From NCBI RefSeq assembly GCF_013410655.1, contig NZ_JACCFP010000001.1, positions 3,309,501 to 3,373,500 on the forward strand: 64,000 nucleotides of DNA. The letters are read 5' to 3'. The translations under genes and the position numbers were made by a program. The stretch is from Nocardioides thalensis. Lineage in GTDB: Bacteria > Actinomycetota > Actinomycetes > Propionibacteriales > Nocardioidaceae. Positions 54,180 to 63,311 of this stretch are shown here, one piece after another. Below the pieces are notes generated by a model that made no database searches, was not told the origin of the DNA, and saw only the letters and a program-made list of their open reading frames with translations. Each line of letters opens with the position of its first letter. Within the stretch, counting starts at the first letter, position 1.

Positions 54180-54950
54180 TCAATCGCGGCCGTCGTAGTC
54201 CTTGTTGCGCAGCCCGATCTTGTTGCCGAGCCACACCAGCGGGTCGTACCTCTTGTCCACGACCCGCTCCTTCATCGGGATGATCGCGTTGTCGGTGATC
54301 TTGATGCCCTCCGGACAGACCTCGGTGCAGCACTTGGTGATGTTGCACATCCCCAGGCCGGCGGCGCCCTGGGCGAGCTCGCGCCGGTCATGGGTGTCGA
54401 GCGGGTGCATGTCCAGCTCGGCGTACCTCAGGAAGAAGCGCGGGCCCGCGAACGCCGGCTTGTTCTCGTCGTGGTCGCGCACGACGTGGCAGGTGTTCTG
54501 GCAGAGGAAGCACTCGATGCACTTGCGGAACTCCTGGCCCCGCTCGACGTCGATCTGCGCCATCCGGCGCTTGCCGTCGGCGTCGCGCGGCGGCGGCGCG
54601 AACGATGGCAGCTCCTTGGCCTTCTCGTAGTTGAACGACACGTCCGTCACCAGGTCGCGGATCACCGGGAACGTGCGCATCGGCGTGACCGTGATCGTCT
54701 CGGACGGGTCGTAGTCGGAGAGCCGGGTCATGCAGAGCAGCCGCGGCCGGCCGTTGATCTCCGCGCTGCACGAGCCGCACTTGCCCGCCTTGCAGTTCCA
54801 CCGCACGGCGAGGTCGCCGACCTGGGTCGCCTGGAGGCGGTGGATCGCGTCGAGCACGACCTCGCCCTCGGAGACCTCCACGGTGTAGTCGCCGAGGTCG
54901 CCGCCCGACTGGTCGCCGCGCCACACCCGCATCTTCAGCTGGTAACCCAT
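54180..54950 (-). CDS. sdhB: Succinate dehydrogenase iron-sulfur subunit (Sdh1-type)
   Basis: A 256-residue electron-transfer subunit. The N-terminal [2Fe-2S] domain has CKAGKCGSC and a later C of RLLC. The C-terminal domain has CIECFLCQNTC and CNITKCCTEVCPEG for the [4Fe-4S] and [3Fe-4S] clusters. Length and order in the operon match mycobacterial Rv0247c of the Sdh1 complex. The gene is 58 bp downstream of its sdhA, the gap being filled by a REP-like element. It is clearly different from the second sdhB in this window. Confidence 0.94.
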   Translation of the reverse strand: MGYQLKMRVWRGDQSGGDLGDYTVEVSEGEVVLDAIHRLQATQVGDLAVRWNCKAGKCGSCSAEINGRPRLLCMTRLSDYDPSETITVTPMRTFPVIRDLVTDVSFNYEKAKELPSFAPPPRDADGKRRMAQIDVERGQEFRKCIECFLCQNTCHVVRDHDENKPAFAGPRFFLRYAELDMHPLDTHDRRELAQGAAGLGMCNITKCCTEVCPEGIKITDNAIIPMKERVVDKRYDPLVWLGNKIGLRNKDYDGRD

Positions 54951-54969
54951 GTGTGCTGTCCCTTCGCTG

Positions 54970-55008
54970 GGTCTCGTGACGGCCCTGGGGGGCCTCCTCG
55001 ACCACCGG
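54970..55008 (-). repeat. REP-like imperfect hairpin element between sdhA and sdhB (copy 2)
   Basis: Read on the minus strand the element begins CCGGTGGTCGAGGAGGCC and ends GTCACGAGACC, with pairing arms GGCCcc/ggGGCC and outer partial pairing. It has the same edges as the element at 4693-4736 and, like it, directly follows a stop codon in the same orientation as the gene. It may lower or stabilise transcript parts. Confidence 0.55.
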
Positions 55009-56856
55009 TCAGTCGAAGAACTTCTTCAGGTCGTCGGGCATCTCGGGCAGCGCCTGCTCGGTGAGGTCGACGCCGGTGCCGTCGGCGTTGAGGCGCACGA
55101 CGAGGTTCTTGGTGCCCCACTCGGGATCGGGGCCCGGGAAGTCGTTGCGCGTGTGGCCGCCCCGCGACTCCTGGCGCGCGAGCGCGGCCTTCGCGACCGC
55201 CTCGCTGACCAGGAGCATGTTGCGCAGGTCGATCGCCAGGTGCCAGCCGGGGTTGTACTGCCGGTGCCCCTCGACGGACATCCGGCCGACCCGCTCCTTG
55301 AACTGGTCGATCCGGACGATCGCCTCCTCCAGCTCCGAGCCCTCGCGGATGATGCCGACCAGGTCGTTCATCGTCTGCTGGAGGTCCTGCTGGATCGTGT
55401 AGGGGTTCTCGCCGCCGTCGACCTCGAACGGCGCCAGCGCGCCCTGCTGGGCGGCCGCGACGTCGCCGTCGGAGACGGTCGGTCGCGACCCGAGCCCGGA
55501 GGCGTACGCCGCCGCGGCGTCGCCGGCGCGCTTGCCGAACACGATCAGGTCGCTCAGCGAGTTGCCGCCGAGGCGGTTGGACCCGTGCATGCCGCCGGAG
55601 CACTCCCCCACGGCGTACAGGCCCGGCACCACGGAGACCTCGGTGTCGGGGTCGACCTCGACGCCGCCCATCGCGTAGTGGCAGGTGGGCCCGATCTCCA
55701 TCGGCTCGGCCGTGATGTCGACGTCGGCCAGCTCCTTGAACTGGTGATACATCGACGGCAGCCGCTTCTTGATGAACTCGGGCGTACGGCGCGACGCGAT
55801 GTCGAGGTAGACGCCGCCGTGGGGCGTGCCCCGGCCGGCCTTCACCTCCGCGTTGATGGCCCGCGCCACCTCGTCACGCGGCAGCAGCTCGGGTGGTCGC
55901 CGGTTGTTCTTCTTGTCGTCGTACCACCGGTCGGCCTCCTCCTCGGAGTCCGCGGTCTCCGAGCGGAAGTACTCCGGGATGTGGTCGAACATGAACCGGC
56001 GGCCCTCGGAGTTCTTCAGGATGCCGCCGTCGCCGCGGACCGACTCGGTGACCAGCAGCCCCTTGACCGACGGCGGCCAGACCATGCCCGTCGGGTGGAA
56101 CTGCACGCACTCCATGTTGATGAGCGTCGCGCCGGCGCGCAGGGCGAGCGCGTGCCCGTCGCCGGTGTACTCCCACGAGTTGGAGGTGACCTTCCACGCC
56201 TTCCCGAAGCCGCCGGTCGCGAGGACGATGCTCGGCGCCTCGAACACGATGAACCGGCCGGTCTCCCGCCAGTAGGCGAACGCGCCCGCGATCGCGCCGT
56301 CCGACTTGAGCAGGTCGGTGACCGTGCACTCCATGTAGACGTCGATGCCGAGCGCGACGGCGCGCTGCTGGAGGGTGCGGATCATCTCGAGACCGGTGCG
56401 GTCGCCGATGTGGGCGAGCCGCGCGTAGCGGTGGCCGCCGAAGTCGCGCTGGCTGATCAGGCCGTCGGGCGTCCGGTCGAACAGGGCGCCCCAGTCCTCG
56501 AGCTCCATCACCCGGTCGGGGGCCTCCTGCGCGTGCAGCTGGGCCATCCGCCAGTTGTTGAGCATCTTCCCGCCACGCATGGTGTCGCGGAAGTGCACCT
56601 GCCAGTTGTCGTCGGGATAGAGGTTGCCCATCGCCGCGGCGCAGCCGCCCTCGGCCATCACCGTGTGCGCCTTGCCGAGCAGCGACTTGCACACGATCGC
56701 GACGTTCGCGCCCGCCTCGTGGGCGGCGATCGCGGCCCGCAGGCCGGAGCCGCCGGCACCGATGACGACCACGTCGTAGGTGTGCCGCTCGATGCCGCCC
56801 TCGGCCGCGCCGGACATCTCGTTGCCGGTCATCGGGTGACGTTCACTCGTCGTCAT
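55009..56856 (-). CDS. sdhA: Succinate dehydrogenase flavoprotein subunit (Sdh1-type)
   Basis: A 615-residue FAD subunit that oxidises succinate to fumarate. GAGGSGLRAA near residue 34 binds FAD. The KAHTVMAEGGCAAAMGN block holds the covalent-FAD His. HPTGMVWP and the late CHYAMGGVEVD are active-site parts. It is closer in layout to Rv0248c of mycobacterial Sdh1 than to the other SdhA here. ATG 56856 lies 2 bp after the membrane subunit gene, and sdhB follows, so one operon is likely. Confidence 0.94.
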   Translation of the reverse strand: MTTSERHPMTGNEMSGAAEGGIERHTYDVVVIGAGGSGLRAAIAAHEAGANVAIVCKSLLGKAHTVMAEGGCAAAMGNLYPDDNWQVHFRDTMRGGKMLNNWRMAQLHAQEAPDRVMELEDWGALFDRTPDGLISQRDFGGHRYARLAHIGDRTGLEMIRTLQQRAVALGIDVYMECTVTDLLKSDGAIAGAFAYWRETGRFIVFEAPSIVLATGGFGKAWKVTSNSWEYTGDGHALALRAGATLINMECVQFHPTGMVWPPSVKGLLVTESVRGDGGILKNSEGRRFMFDHIPEYFRSETADSEEEADRWYDDKKNNRRPPELLPRDEVARAINAEVKAGRGTPHGGVYLDIASRRTPEFIKKRLPSMYHQFKELADVDITAEPMEIGPTCHYAMGGVEVDPDTEVSVVPGLYAVGECSGGMHGSNRLGGNSLSDLIVFGKRAGDAAAAYASGLGSRPTVSDGDVAAAQQGALAPFEVDGGENPYTIQQDLQQTMNDLVGIIREGSELEEAIVRIDQFKERVGRMSVEGHRQYNPGWHLAIDLRNMLLVSEAVAKAALARQESRGGHTRNDFPGPDPEWGTKNLVVRLNADGTGVDLTEQALPEMPDDLKKFFD

Positions 56857-56858
56857 GC

Positions 56859-57662
56859 TCAGAAGAACCTCACGTCGTCGATGGTGCCGTTGGCGATCAG
56901 GAAGATGTAGAGGTCGACGAGGGCGATGGAGAACAGCGAGTACCACGCGTACCTCGCGTGGGAGCCGTTCAGCTTCGACACCCAGGTCCACAGCCGGTAG
57001 CGCACGGGGTGCTTCGAGAAGTGCCGCAGCCGGCCGCCGACGATGTGGCGGCACGAGTGGCACGACAGCGTGTAGAGCCAGATGAGCGCGGCGTTCACGA
57101 GCATCAGCACCGTGCCGAGGCCCATGTGCCCCCACTCGTGGTGCTCGTCGCGGAAGCCGAGGATCGCGTCGTAGGTCAGCAGCACGGCGAACAGCACGGC
57201 GACGTACCAGAAGTAGCGGTGCACGTTCTGCAGGATCAGCGGGAAGCGGGTCTCCCCGGTGTACTTGCCGTGCGGCTCGGCGACCGCGCACGCCGGCGGC
57301 GAGAGCCAGAACGTCCGGTAGTAGGCCTTCCGGTAGTAGTAGCAGGTCATCCGGAAGCCGAGGGGGAAGATCAGGATGATCAGCGCCGCCGAGAGCGGCC
57401 ACCAGTCGAACGGCTGCCCGAACTCGGAGGAGCCCTCGACGCAGTCGCCGAGGCAGGGCGAGTAGAACGGCGAGAGGTACGGCGGCTGGTCCTCGCGCAC
57501 TCCGGCGAAGTAGTCGCTGCCCATGAACGCCCGGATCGTCGCGTAGACGACGAACGCGCCGAAGACGACGAACGTCGTGAGCGGCGACAACCACCAGCGA
57601 TCGGTCCGGAGCGTGCTTTCCTCGATCTGCGCCCGGGTCGGGCCTCGCACGCCAGTCGTCAC
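56859..57662 (-). CDS. Succinate dehydrogenase membrane anchor subunit (Sdh1-type)
   Basis: A 267-residue protein with about five hydrophobic helices. It has several His near the helices (NVHRYFWYVA, HEWGHMGLG, CHSCRH), possible haem or quinone ligands. Length and position before sdhA match mycobacterial Rv0249c (273 residues), the single membrane subunit of Sdh1. An in-frame GTG at 57680 would give 273 residues, but the GTG at 57662 follows GGAGG at the right distance and is preferred. It is the first gene of the leftward operon. Confidence 0.88.
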   Translation of the reverse strand: MTTGVRGPTRAQIEESTLRTDRWWLSPLTTFVVFGAFVVYATIRAFMGSDYFAGVREDQPPYLSPFYSPCLGDCVEGSSEFGQPFDWWPLSAALIILIFPLGFRMTCYYYRKAYYRTFWLSPPACAVAEPHGKYTGETRFPLILQNVHRYFWYVAVLFAVLLTYDAILGFRDEHHEWGHMGLGTVLMLVNAALIWLYTLSCHSCRHIVGGRLRHFSKHPVRYRLWTWVSKLNGSHARYAWYSLFSIALVDLYIFLIANGTIDDVRFF

Positions 57663-57735
57663 TACGTACCTCCGGATCACTCAGTCCGAGCTGCGGTGTC
57701 CCTCCGGGGGCAGAGTCTGCACACCCGCGGCGGTT

Positions 57736-57751
57736 TGTGAAAGGGGCCACA
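57736..57751. promoter_or_regulatory. CRP/GlxR-like site in the divergent sdh promoter region
   Basis: TGTGAAAGGGGCCACA matches the Crp consensus TGTGA-N6-TCACA with one mismatch. It lies in the 217-bp gap between the two sdh operons. In Corynebacterium glutamicum, GlxR controls sdhCAB, which makes a similar role plausible here. A TTGCC...GGCAA dyad is at 57811-57825. Confidence 0.5.
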
Positions 57752-57865
57752 CCGTGGACATGCCGCCCGCCGCCTGTCCCGCATTGTTCGCCGCCTGCGC
57801 AGTAAGGGTTGCCTTACGGGCAAATGTCACACTCCTCCCGATGCTGGCGGGGTCCCGCTGCGCGG

Positions 57866-57871
57866 TAACGT
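57866..57871 (+). promoter_or_regulatory. -10 box of sdhC
   Basis: TAACGT ends eight bases before the GTG at 57880, giving a leader of about two bases. Confidence 0.5.
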
Positions 57872-57879
57872 GACCGGTC

Positions 57880-58593
57880 GTGGCAGACCCAGTGACCAAG
57901 ACACCCAGACTCAAAGAGGGCACGCGGGCCTACCGCACCTCGATCGCCCTGAAGCTCCTGATGGCGATCAGCGGCATCGTGTTCGTCGGCTTCGTGCTGG
58001 GGCACATGTACGGGAACCTCAAGGCCTTCTCCGGCCACGACGCGTTCAACGAGTACGCCCACCACCTCCGCGAGCTCGGCGAGCCGCTGCTCCCCCACGA
58101 GGGCTTCCTCTGGATCATGCGGGCCGGCCTCATCGTGTCGCTCGTCGTCCACGTGGTCTGCGCCGTGGTCCTCTGGCGACGCGCGCAGAAGGCGCGCCCG
58201 GTGAGGTACGCCGTGAAGAAGCACACCGGCGCCATCCCGGCGAGCCGGCTGATGCGCTTCGGCGGCCTGACGATCTTCCTCTTCCTGGTCTGGCACCTGG
58301 TCAACTTCACGATCGGCAAGGTCAACGTGCAGGGCGGGGAGACCGACGACCCCTACAACCTGCTGGTCGACACGTTCGACGTGTGGTGGATGACGCTCAT
58401 CTACCTGGCCGCGATGGCGATGCTCGGCGCCCACCTGCACCACGGCGTCTGGAGCTCGCTGCAGACCCTCGGCTGGACGAGCACGCAGCAGGCCCGCGCG
58501 ACCGCCAAGACGTTCTCGCTCGCGCTGGCGATCGTGATCGCGGGCGGCTTCTCGCTCGTGCCGCTCGCCGTCCTCGCCGGCATCATCGACTGA
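57880..58593 (+). CDS. sdhC: Succinate dehydrogenase cytochrome b subunit (CAB-type)
   Basis: A 237-residue membrane subunit with five hydrophobic helices that binds haem b and the quinone. Histidines lie at the helix ends in VLGHMYGN, LVVHVVCA, WHLVNF and HLHHGVWS, the diheme pattern of the B. subtilis/C. glutamicum group. A single membrane subunit is typical of this SdhCAB type. GTG 57880 is used. It is divergent from the Sdh1 operon, and sdhA follows 18 bp later. Confidence 0.93.
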   Translation: MADPVTKTPRLKEGTRAYRTSIALKLLMAISGIVFVGFVLGHMYGNLKAFSGHDAFNEYAHHLRELGEPLLPHEGFLWIMRAGLIVSLVVHVVCAVVLWRRAQKARPVRYAVKKHTGAIPASRLMRFGGLTIFLFLVWHLVNFTIGKVNVQGGETDDPYNLLVDTFDVWWMTLIYLAAMAMLGAHLHHGVWSSLQTLGWTSTQQARATAKTFSLALAIVIAGGFSLVPLAVLAGIID

Positions 58594-58611
58594 CAGGAAC
58601 GGGATCCCTTC

Positions 58612-60642
58612 ATGACCGACATGCCGGACACCACCCTCACGTCCGACCGCTCCCACGACGAGCCGTCGCCGGGCCAGTACGACGACGCCGCCGGCTACTA
58701 CACGCTCGGCGACCCGATCGTCGACACCAAGGCGCCCCAGGGCCCCATCGCCGACCGCTGGCAGACCCGGAAGTTCGAGGCCCGCCTCGTCAACCCGGCG
58801 AACCGCCGCAAGCTCTCGATCATCATCGTCGGCACCGGCCTCGCCGGTGGCGCCGCGGCCGCCACGCTCGGCGAGGCCGGCTACAACGTGAAGTCCTTCT
58901 GCTACCAGGACTCCGCGCGCCGGGCGCACTCGATCGCCGCCCAGGGCGGCATCAACGCGGCGAAGAACTACAAGGAGGACGGCGACTCCGTCCACCGGCT
59001 CTTCTACGACACGGTCAAGGGCGGCGACTACCGCTCGCGGGAGTCGAACGTCTACCGACTGGCCGAGGTCAGCGTCAACATCATCGACCAGTGCGTCGCG
59101 CAGGGCGTCCCCTTCGCCCGCGAGTACGGCGGCCTGCTCGACAACCGCTCGTTCGGCGGCGTGCAGGTGTCCCGCACGTTCTACGCCCGCGGCCAGACCG
59201 GCCAGCAGCTGCTGATCGGCGCCTACCAGGCGATGCAGCGCCAGGTCGCGGCCGGCACCGTGGAGGAGTTCACCCGCCACGAGATGCTCGAGGTCATCGT
59301 CGCCGACGGCCGCGCGCGCGGCATCATCGCGCGCAACATGGTCACCGGCGAGATCGAGACCCACCTCGCCGACGTGGTCGTGCTCGCCTCGGGCGGCTAC
59401 GGCAACGTCTTCTTCCTCTCGACCAACGCGATGGGGTCCAACGTCACCGCCGCGTGGCGCGCGCACCGCAAGGGCGCCTACATGGCGAACCCCTGCTACA
59501 CGCAGATCCACCCGACCTGCATCCCGGTCTCCGGCGACCACCAGTCCAAGCTGACGCTGATGAGCGAGTCGCTCCGCAACGACGGCCGGATCTGGGTGCC
59601 GAAGAAGAAGGAGGACTGCACCAAGGACCCGCGGGACATCCCCGAGGAGGACCGCGACTACTACCTGGAGCGGATCTACCCGTCCTTCGGCAACCTGGTC
59701 CCCCGCGACATCGCCTCCCGCCAGGCCAAGAACATGTGCGACGAGGGTCGCGGCGTGGGCCCGATGGTCGGCGACTTCCGGCGCGGCGTCTACCTCGACT
59801 TCAAGGACGCCATCGAGCGCCTCGGCGAGGACGCCGTCCGCGAGAAGTACGACAACCTCTTCGACATGTACGAGCGGATCACGGGTGAGAACCCCTACGA
59901 GGTCCCGATGCGGATCTACCCCGCCGTGCACTACGTCATGGGCGGCCTGTGGGTCGACTACGACCTGCAGTCGACGATCCCCGGCCTGTTCGTCACCGGC
60001 GAGGCCAACTTCTCCGACCACGGAGCCAACCGGCTCGGCGCCTCCGCGCTGATGCAGGGCCTGGCCGACGGCTACTTCGTGCTGCCGCACACCATCCGCG
60101 ACTACCTGGCCGACGGCCCGTTCGACAAGATCGACGAGTCCCACGAGGCCGTCGTCGAGGCGCGGAAGTCGGTCGAGGACCGCATCCAGAAGTTCCTCTC
60201 CATCAACGGCACCCGCTCGGTCGACAGCTACCACAAGGAGCTCGGCCACATCATGTGGGAGTACTGCGGCATGGAGCGCACGGCCGAGGGGCTGCGCAAG
60301 GCGATCGACATGATCCGCGAGCTCAAGGCCGACTTCTGGAGCAACCTCAAGGTGCTCGGCTCGGCCGACACCCTCAACCAGAGCCTCGAGAAGGCCGGCC
60401 GCGTCGCGGACTTCATCGAGCTCGGTGAGCTGATGTGCATCGACGCCCTCAACCGGCGCGAGTCCTGCGGCGGCCACTTTCGCGCGGAGTCCCAGACCGA
60501 GGACGGTGAGGCGCTGCGTCACGACGACGAGTTCGCCTACGTCGCCGCCTGGGAGTTCACGGAAGGCGACGAGCCGCCCATCCTCCACAAGGAGGACCTC
60601 GTCTACACCGCCATCGAGATGAAGCAGCGGAGCTACAAGTGA
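58612..60642 (+). CDS. sdhA: Succinate dehydrogenase flavoprotein subunit (CAB-type)
   Basis: A 676-residue FAD subunit. [20 protein letters not shown] near residue 67 binds FAD, and [17 protein letters not shown] holds the His that carries FAD covalently. [32 protein letters not shown] and [12 protein letters not shown] are active-site blocks. The length is that of the corynebacterial/Bacteroidetes-like SdhA, about 60 residues longer than the Sdh1 flavoprotein. The gene overlaps sdhB by 4 bp (GTGA). Reaction direction in vivo (succinate oxidation or fumarate reduction) cannot be read from sequence. Confidence 0.95.
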   Translation: MTDMPDTTLTSDRSHDEPSPGQYDDAAGYYTLGDPIVDTKAPQGPIADRWQTRKFEARLVNPANRRKLSIIIVGTGLAGGAAAATLGEAGYNVKSFCYQDSARRAHSIAAQGGINAAKNYKEDGDSVHRLFYDTVKGGDYRSRESNVYRLAEVSVNIIDQCVAQGVPFAREYGGLLDNRSFGGVQVSRTFYARGQTGQQLLIGAYQAMQRQVAAGTVEEFTRHEMLEVIVADGRARGIIARNMVTGEIETHLADVVVLASGGYGNVFFLSTNAMGSNVTAAWRAHRKGAYMANPCYTQIHPTCIPVSGDHQSKLTLMSESLRNDGRIWVPKKKEDCTKDPRDIPEEDRDYYLERIYPSFGNLVPRDIASRQAKNMCDEGRGVGPMVGDFRRGVYLDFKDAIERLGEDAVREKYDNLFDMYERITGENPYEVPMRIYPAVHYVMGGLWVDYDLQSTIPGLFVTGEANFSDHGANRLGASALMQGLADGYFVLPHTIRDYLADGPFDKIDESHEAVVEARKSVEDRIQKFLSINGTRSVDSYHKELGHIMWEYCGMERTAEGLRKAIDMIRELKADFWSNLKVLGSADTLNQSLEKAGRVADFIELGELMCIDALNRRESCGGHFRAESQTEDGEALRHDDEFAYVAAWEFTEGDEPPILHKEDLVYTAIEMKQRSYK

Positions 60643-61433
60643 GCGCGACCGAAGTGAACCCGACCGACACCGCGGCCGAGCAGTCCGGGATGAACCTGAC
60701 CCTGCGCATCTGGCGCCAGGCCGACGCCGCCGACCGCGGCTCGCTGCACACCTACGAGGTCTCGGGGATCTCGCAGGACATGAGCTTCCTGGAGATGCTC
60801 GACGTCCTCAACGAGCAGCTCAACGCCAACGGCGAGGAGCCGATCGCGTTCGACTCCGACTGTCGCGAGGGCATCTGCGGCACCTGCTCGCTGATGATCA
60901 ACGGCGAGCCGCACGGCCCCGAGGTCACCACGACCTGCCAGCTGCACATGCGCTCGTTCAAGGACGGCGAGACGATCACCATCGAGCCGTGGCGGGCCAG
61001 CGCCTTCCCGGTCATCAAGGACCTGGTGGTCGACCGTGGCGCGTTCGACCGGATCATCCAGTCCGGCGGGTTCATCTCCGCCAACACCGGCTCGGCGCCC
61101 GAGGCCAACTCGGTGCCGGTCCCCCGCGACAAGGCGATGCGCGCGTTCAACGTCGCGACGTGCATCGGCTGCGGCGCGTGCGTGGCGGCCTGCCCCAACG
61201 GCTCGGCCTCGCTGTTCCTCGGCGCCAAGATCACCCACCTCGGCGAGCTGCCGCAGGGCCAGCCCGAGCGCTGGGACCGGGTCGTCGACATGGTCGGCCA
61301 GCACGACTACGAGGGCTTCGGCGGCTGCACCAACATCGGCGAGTGCGCCGCTGCGTGCCCGAAGGAGATCCCGCTGGACGTCATCAGCCAGCTCAACAAG
61401 GACCTCCGGACGGCGATGAAGCACGGCCACTGA
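60639..61433 (+). CDS. sdhB: Succinate dehydrogenase iron-sulfur subunit (CAB-type)
   Basis: A 264-residue electron-transfer subunit. The [2Fe-2S] site is [18 protein letters not shown] with a later C (TTTCQ). The C-terminal clusters use [14 protein letters not shown] and [15 protein letters not shown]. The spacings differ from the Sdh1 sdhB in this window, which has CFLCQNTC and CCTEVC. GTG 60639 overlaps the sdhA stop. It is the last gene of sdhCAB, followed by a terminator hairpin. Confidence 0.95.
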   Translation: MSATEVNPTDTAAEQSGMNLTLRIWRQADAADRGSLHTYEVSGISQDMSFLEMLDVLNEQLNANGEEPIAFDSDCREGICGTCSLMINGEPHGPEVTTTCQLHMRSFKDGETITIEPWRASAFPVIKDLVVDRGAFDRIIQSGGFISANTGSAPEANSVPVPRDKAMRAFNVATCIGCGACVAACPNGSASLFLGAKITHLGELPQGQPERWDRVVDMVGQHDYEGFGGCTNIGECAAACPKEIPLDVISQLNKDLRTAMKHGH

Positions 61434-61452
61434 GGCAGGACCCATCCACGAG

Positions 61453-61481
61453 GCGGGCCGCGGCGACATGCCGCGGCCCGC
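61453..61481 (+). terminator. Terminator of sdhCAB
   Basis: GCGGGCCGCGGC and GCCGCGGCCCGC are perfect 12-bp arms around a 5-bp loop, 19 bp after the sdhB stop. A TTCG follows instead of a U-run, common for high-GC bacteria. Confidence 0.85.
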
Positions 61482-61487
61482 TTCGCG

Positions 61488-61493
61488 TATAAA
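61488..61493 (+). promoter_or_regulatory. -10 box of the Pro-rich membrane protein gene
   Basis: TATAAA lies just after the sdhCAB terminator, 29 bp before the ATG at 61523. Unlike the leaderless genes nearby, this one has a leader with GGGAGGAAAC. Confidence 0.5.
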
Positions 61494-61522
61494 TTCACTC
61501 GTCCACGATCTCGGGAGGAAAC

Positions 61523-62215
61523 ATGGGGAGCACTCCACCGCCGCCACCGCCGCCGTCCGGCTGGCAGCCAGGACCGCCGCCGGGAGCGCCGATGCCGCCC
61601 CCGCCGCCCGCGCGGCGTACGCGGTGGGGCCTGATCATCGGGATCATCGTCGCCGTCCTGGTGCTGCTGGGGGTCGGCGTCGCCGCCGGGTTCGCCGTGC
61701 TGGGTGACGACGACGCCGACGACGACACCACGACCTCCGAGCCCGACGATCCGGGACCCCCCGACGACGAGGCGACCATCGCCACACCCGAGCCGTCGGC
61801 CGCGGAGTCGACGGAGGCCGCCCCCGAGCCCACTCCGGAGACCGAGACGCCGTCACCGACCGTGCGGGTCGACACCTCCGACGTGGTCGGCAGCTGGGAG
61901 GGCGCCTACGAGTGCGGCCAGGGCGACACCGGCCTGTCGCTGGAGATCAGCGAGGGCGCGGCCGCGGGAGAGCTCACCGCGGTCTTCCACTTCCGCAAGA
62001 TCCCGTCGAACCCCGACGTCCCCGAGGGCAGCTACCGGATGAAGGGCTTCCTCGAGGACGGCAAGCTGCGGCTGCGCCGCCTGGAGTGGATCGACCGGCC
62101 CGAGGGCTTCGTGATGGTCGGCCTCAACGCCCTGATCACCGAGCGCCAGCCGCAGACGATCGCCGGCACCGTGAGCAACGTGGGCTGCGGGGCGTTCGAG
62201 ATCGACCGCCAGTAG
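61523..62215 (+). CDS. Pro-rich single-pass membrane protein, unknown function
   Basis: A 230-residue protein. The N-terminus (about 1-30) is Pro-rich and cytoplasmic, ending ARRTR, and is followed by one transmembrane helix (about 34-59, GLIIGIIVAVLVLLGVGVAA). A Thr/Pro/Glu-rich extracellular linker (about 62-112) leads to a globular domain starting DVVGSWEGAYECGQGDTGLS, with two Cys (near 131 and 223). This layout is typical of actinobacterial surface proteins with a sensing or binding domain; the domain is not recognised. It is not coupled to neighbours. Confidence 0.7.
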   Translation: MGSTPPPPPPPSGWQPGPPPGAPMPPPPPARRTRWGLIIGIIVAVLVLLGVGVAAGFAVLGDDDADDDTTTSEPDDPGPPDDEATIATPEPSAAESTEAAPEPTPETETPSPTVRVDTSDVVGSWEGAYECGQGDTGLSLEISEGAAAGELTAVFHFRKIPSNPDVPEGSYRMKGFLEDGKLRLRRLEWIDRPEGFVMVGLNALITERQPQTIAGTVSNVGCGAFEIDRQ

Positions 62216-62225
62216 CGGCGGCGGC

Positions 62226-63311
62226 TCAGGCCTGCTGCGGCACGACCCAGACGTCGTCGCCCTCCCCGGCGGACTCGCCGAAGGTCGGGCAGCGGGCGCC
62301 GGGAGCCACCTGGACGTCGAAGATCTCCTCCACCCCGGAGGCGAACTCGAGCGTGCCGACCGTGGTGCCGGTGCTGAGCTGGATCACGCCGACCCCGCAC
62401 TTGAGCTGGTCGTGGTAGGCCGCGATCGGCACGCCACCGAACGTCGACGTCTCCCGGATCCGGGAGAGGCCGACGAACGCGAGGTCTCCGTGGAGGGCGA
62501 GTCCGCGCGCGTAGCCGGGGACGGCCGCGACGACGTCGCGCTGCCCGGTCGCGGGGTCGACCGTCTCGAGCCGGCCCAGGCCGGAGTTGAGCACGTAGAG
62601 CCGCCCGTCGTGCCACCGCGGAGAGTGCGGCATGGCGAGACCGGTGGTGACCGGCGCGCCCGACGCCACGTCGAGCACGGCGCCGGTGTCGTTGCGCGAC
62701 GCGCGCCACCCGCCCGGCTCGTCGGTGCGGGCCATGACGGTCACGTACGCCGGCGCGCCGTCACGCATCGCGAGGCCGTTGAGGTGGCACCGGTCCTGCG
62801 GCGCCAGGCTCGAGATGAACGGCGGTCGCCAGCGGGGCACGAAGCTGTAGCGGTGGTCGAGGCCGGCCAGGCAGGAGAAGCGGGTGTTGACGATCCAGAG
62901 GTCAGGACTGCCGTCCGGGGCGGTCCCCCACGCGATCTCGTGGCACGCGATCTCGCCGGTGACCGTCGAGGAGCGCGGCAGCCAGCACCGGTCGTGGCGG
63001 CCGGGCGGCGCCATCCGCGGTGCGAGGTCGGAGTGGTCGCGCAGCATCCAGACCTGTCCCTTGCCGGCGACGGCGAGGACGTCGGCACCGAGGGCCAGGC
63101 CCATCGCCTTGTCGAAGCGCCGGAACGAGAAGGTGAGCTGCTCCTCCGCGACGCCGACGGCGACGACCTGGCCCGCCTGGTAGGTGGAGACGAGGAGCGA
63201 GCAGCCCGCTTCCGACAGGAGCGCCGGGAGCCCGGTGCTGTGGTGGAACCGGACCTCGGTCGGCCCGCGGGTTCCCGTGGGAGGAAGGGGCGCGGCGTCC
63301 GGCGCCGTCAC
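62226..63311 (-). CDS. TIGR03032-family protein
   Basis: A 361-residue protein of the TIGR03032 family, which has beta-propeller-like repeats. Typical segments are LLVSTYQAGQVVAVG, CHEIAWG, LWIVNTRFSCLAGLD and MPHSPRWHDGRLYVLNSGLG. No signal peptide is present. Members are scattered in bacteria without established function. GTG 63311 overlaps the stop of the ELWxxDGT gene by 4 bp (GTGA), so the two are translationally coupled. It converges with the Pro-rich membrane protein gene. Confidence 0.85.
   Translation of the reverse strand: MTAPDAAPLPPTGTRGPTEVRFHHSTGLPALLSEAGCSLLVSTYQAGQVVAVGVAEEQLTFSFRRFDKAMGLALGADVLAVAGKGQVWMLRDHSDLAPRMAPPGRHDRCWLPRSSTVTGEIACHEIAWGTAPDGSPDLWIVNTRFSCLAGLDHRYSFVPRWRPPFISSLAPQDRCHLNGLAMRDGAPAYVTVMARTDEPGGWRASRNDTGAVLDVASGAPVTTGLAMPHSPRWHDGRLYVLNSGLGRLETVDPATGQRDVVAAVPGYARGLALHGDLAFVGLSRIRETSTFGGVPIAAYHDQLKCGVGVIQLSTGTTVGTLEFASGVEEIFDVQVAPGARCPTFGESAGEGDDVWVVPQQA

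Noticed and set aside
57814..60588. A 924-codon minus-strand frame opposite sdhCA
   Set aside because: It is the complement of well-supported sdhC and sdhA and has low-complexity composition.
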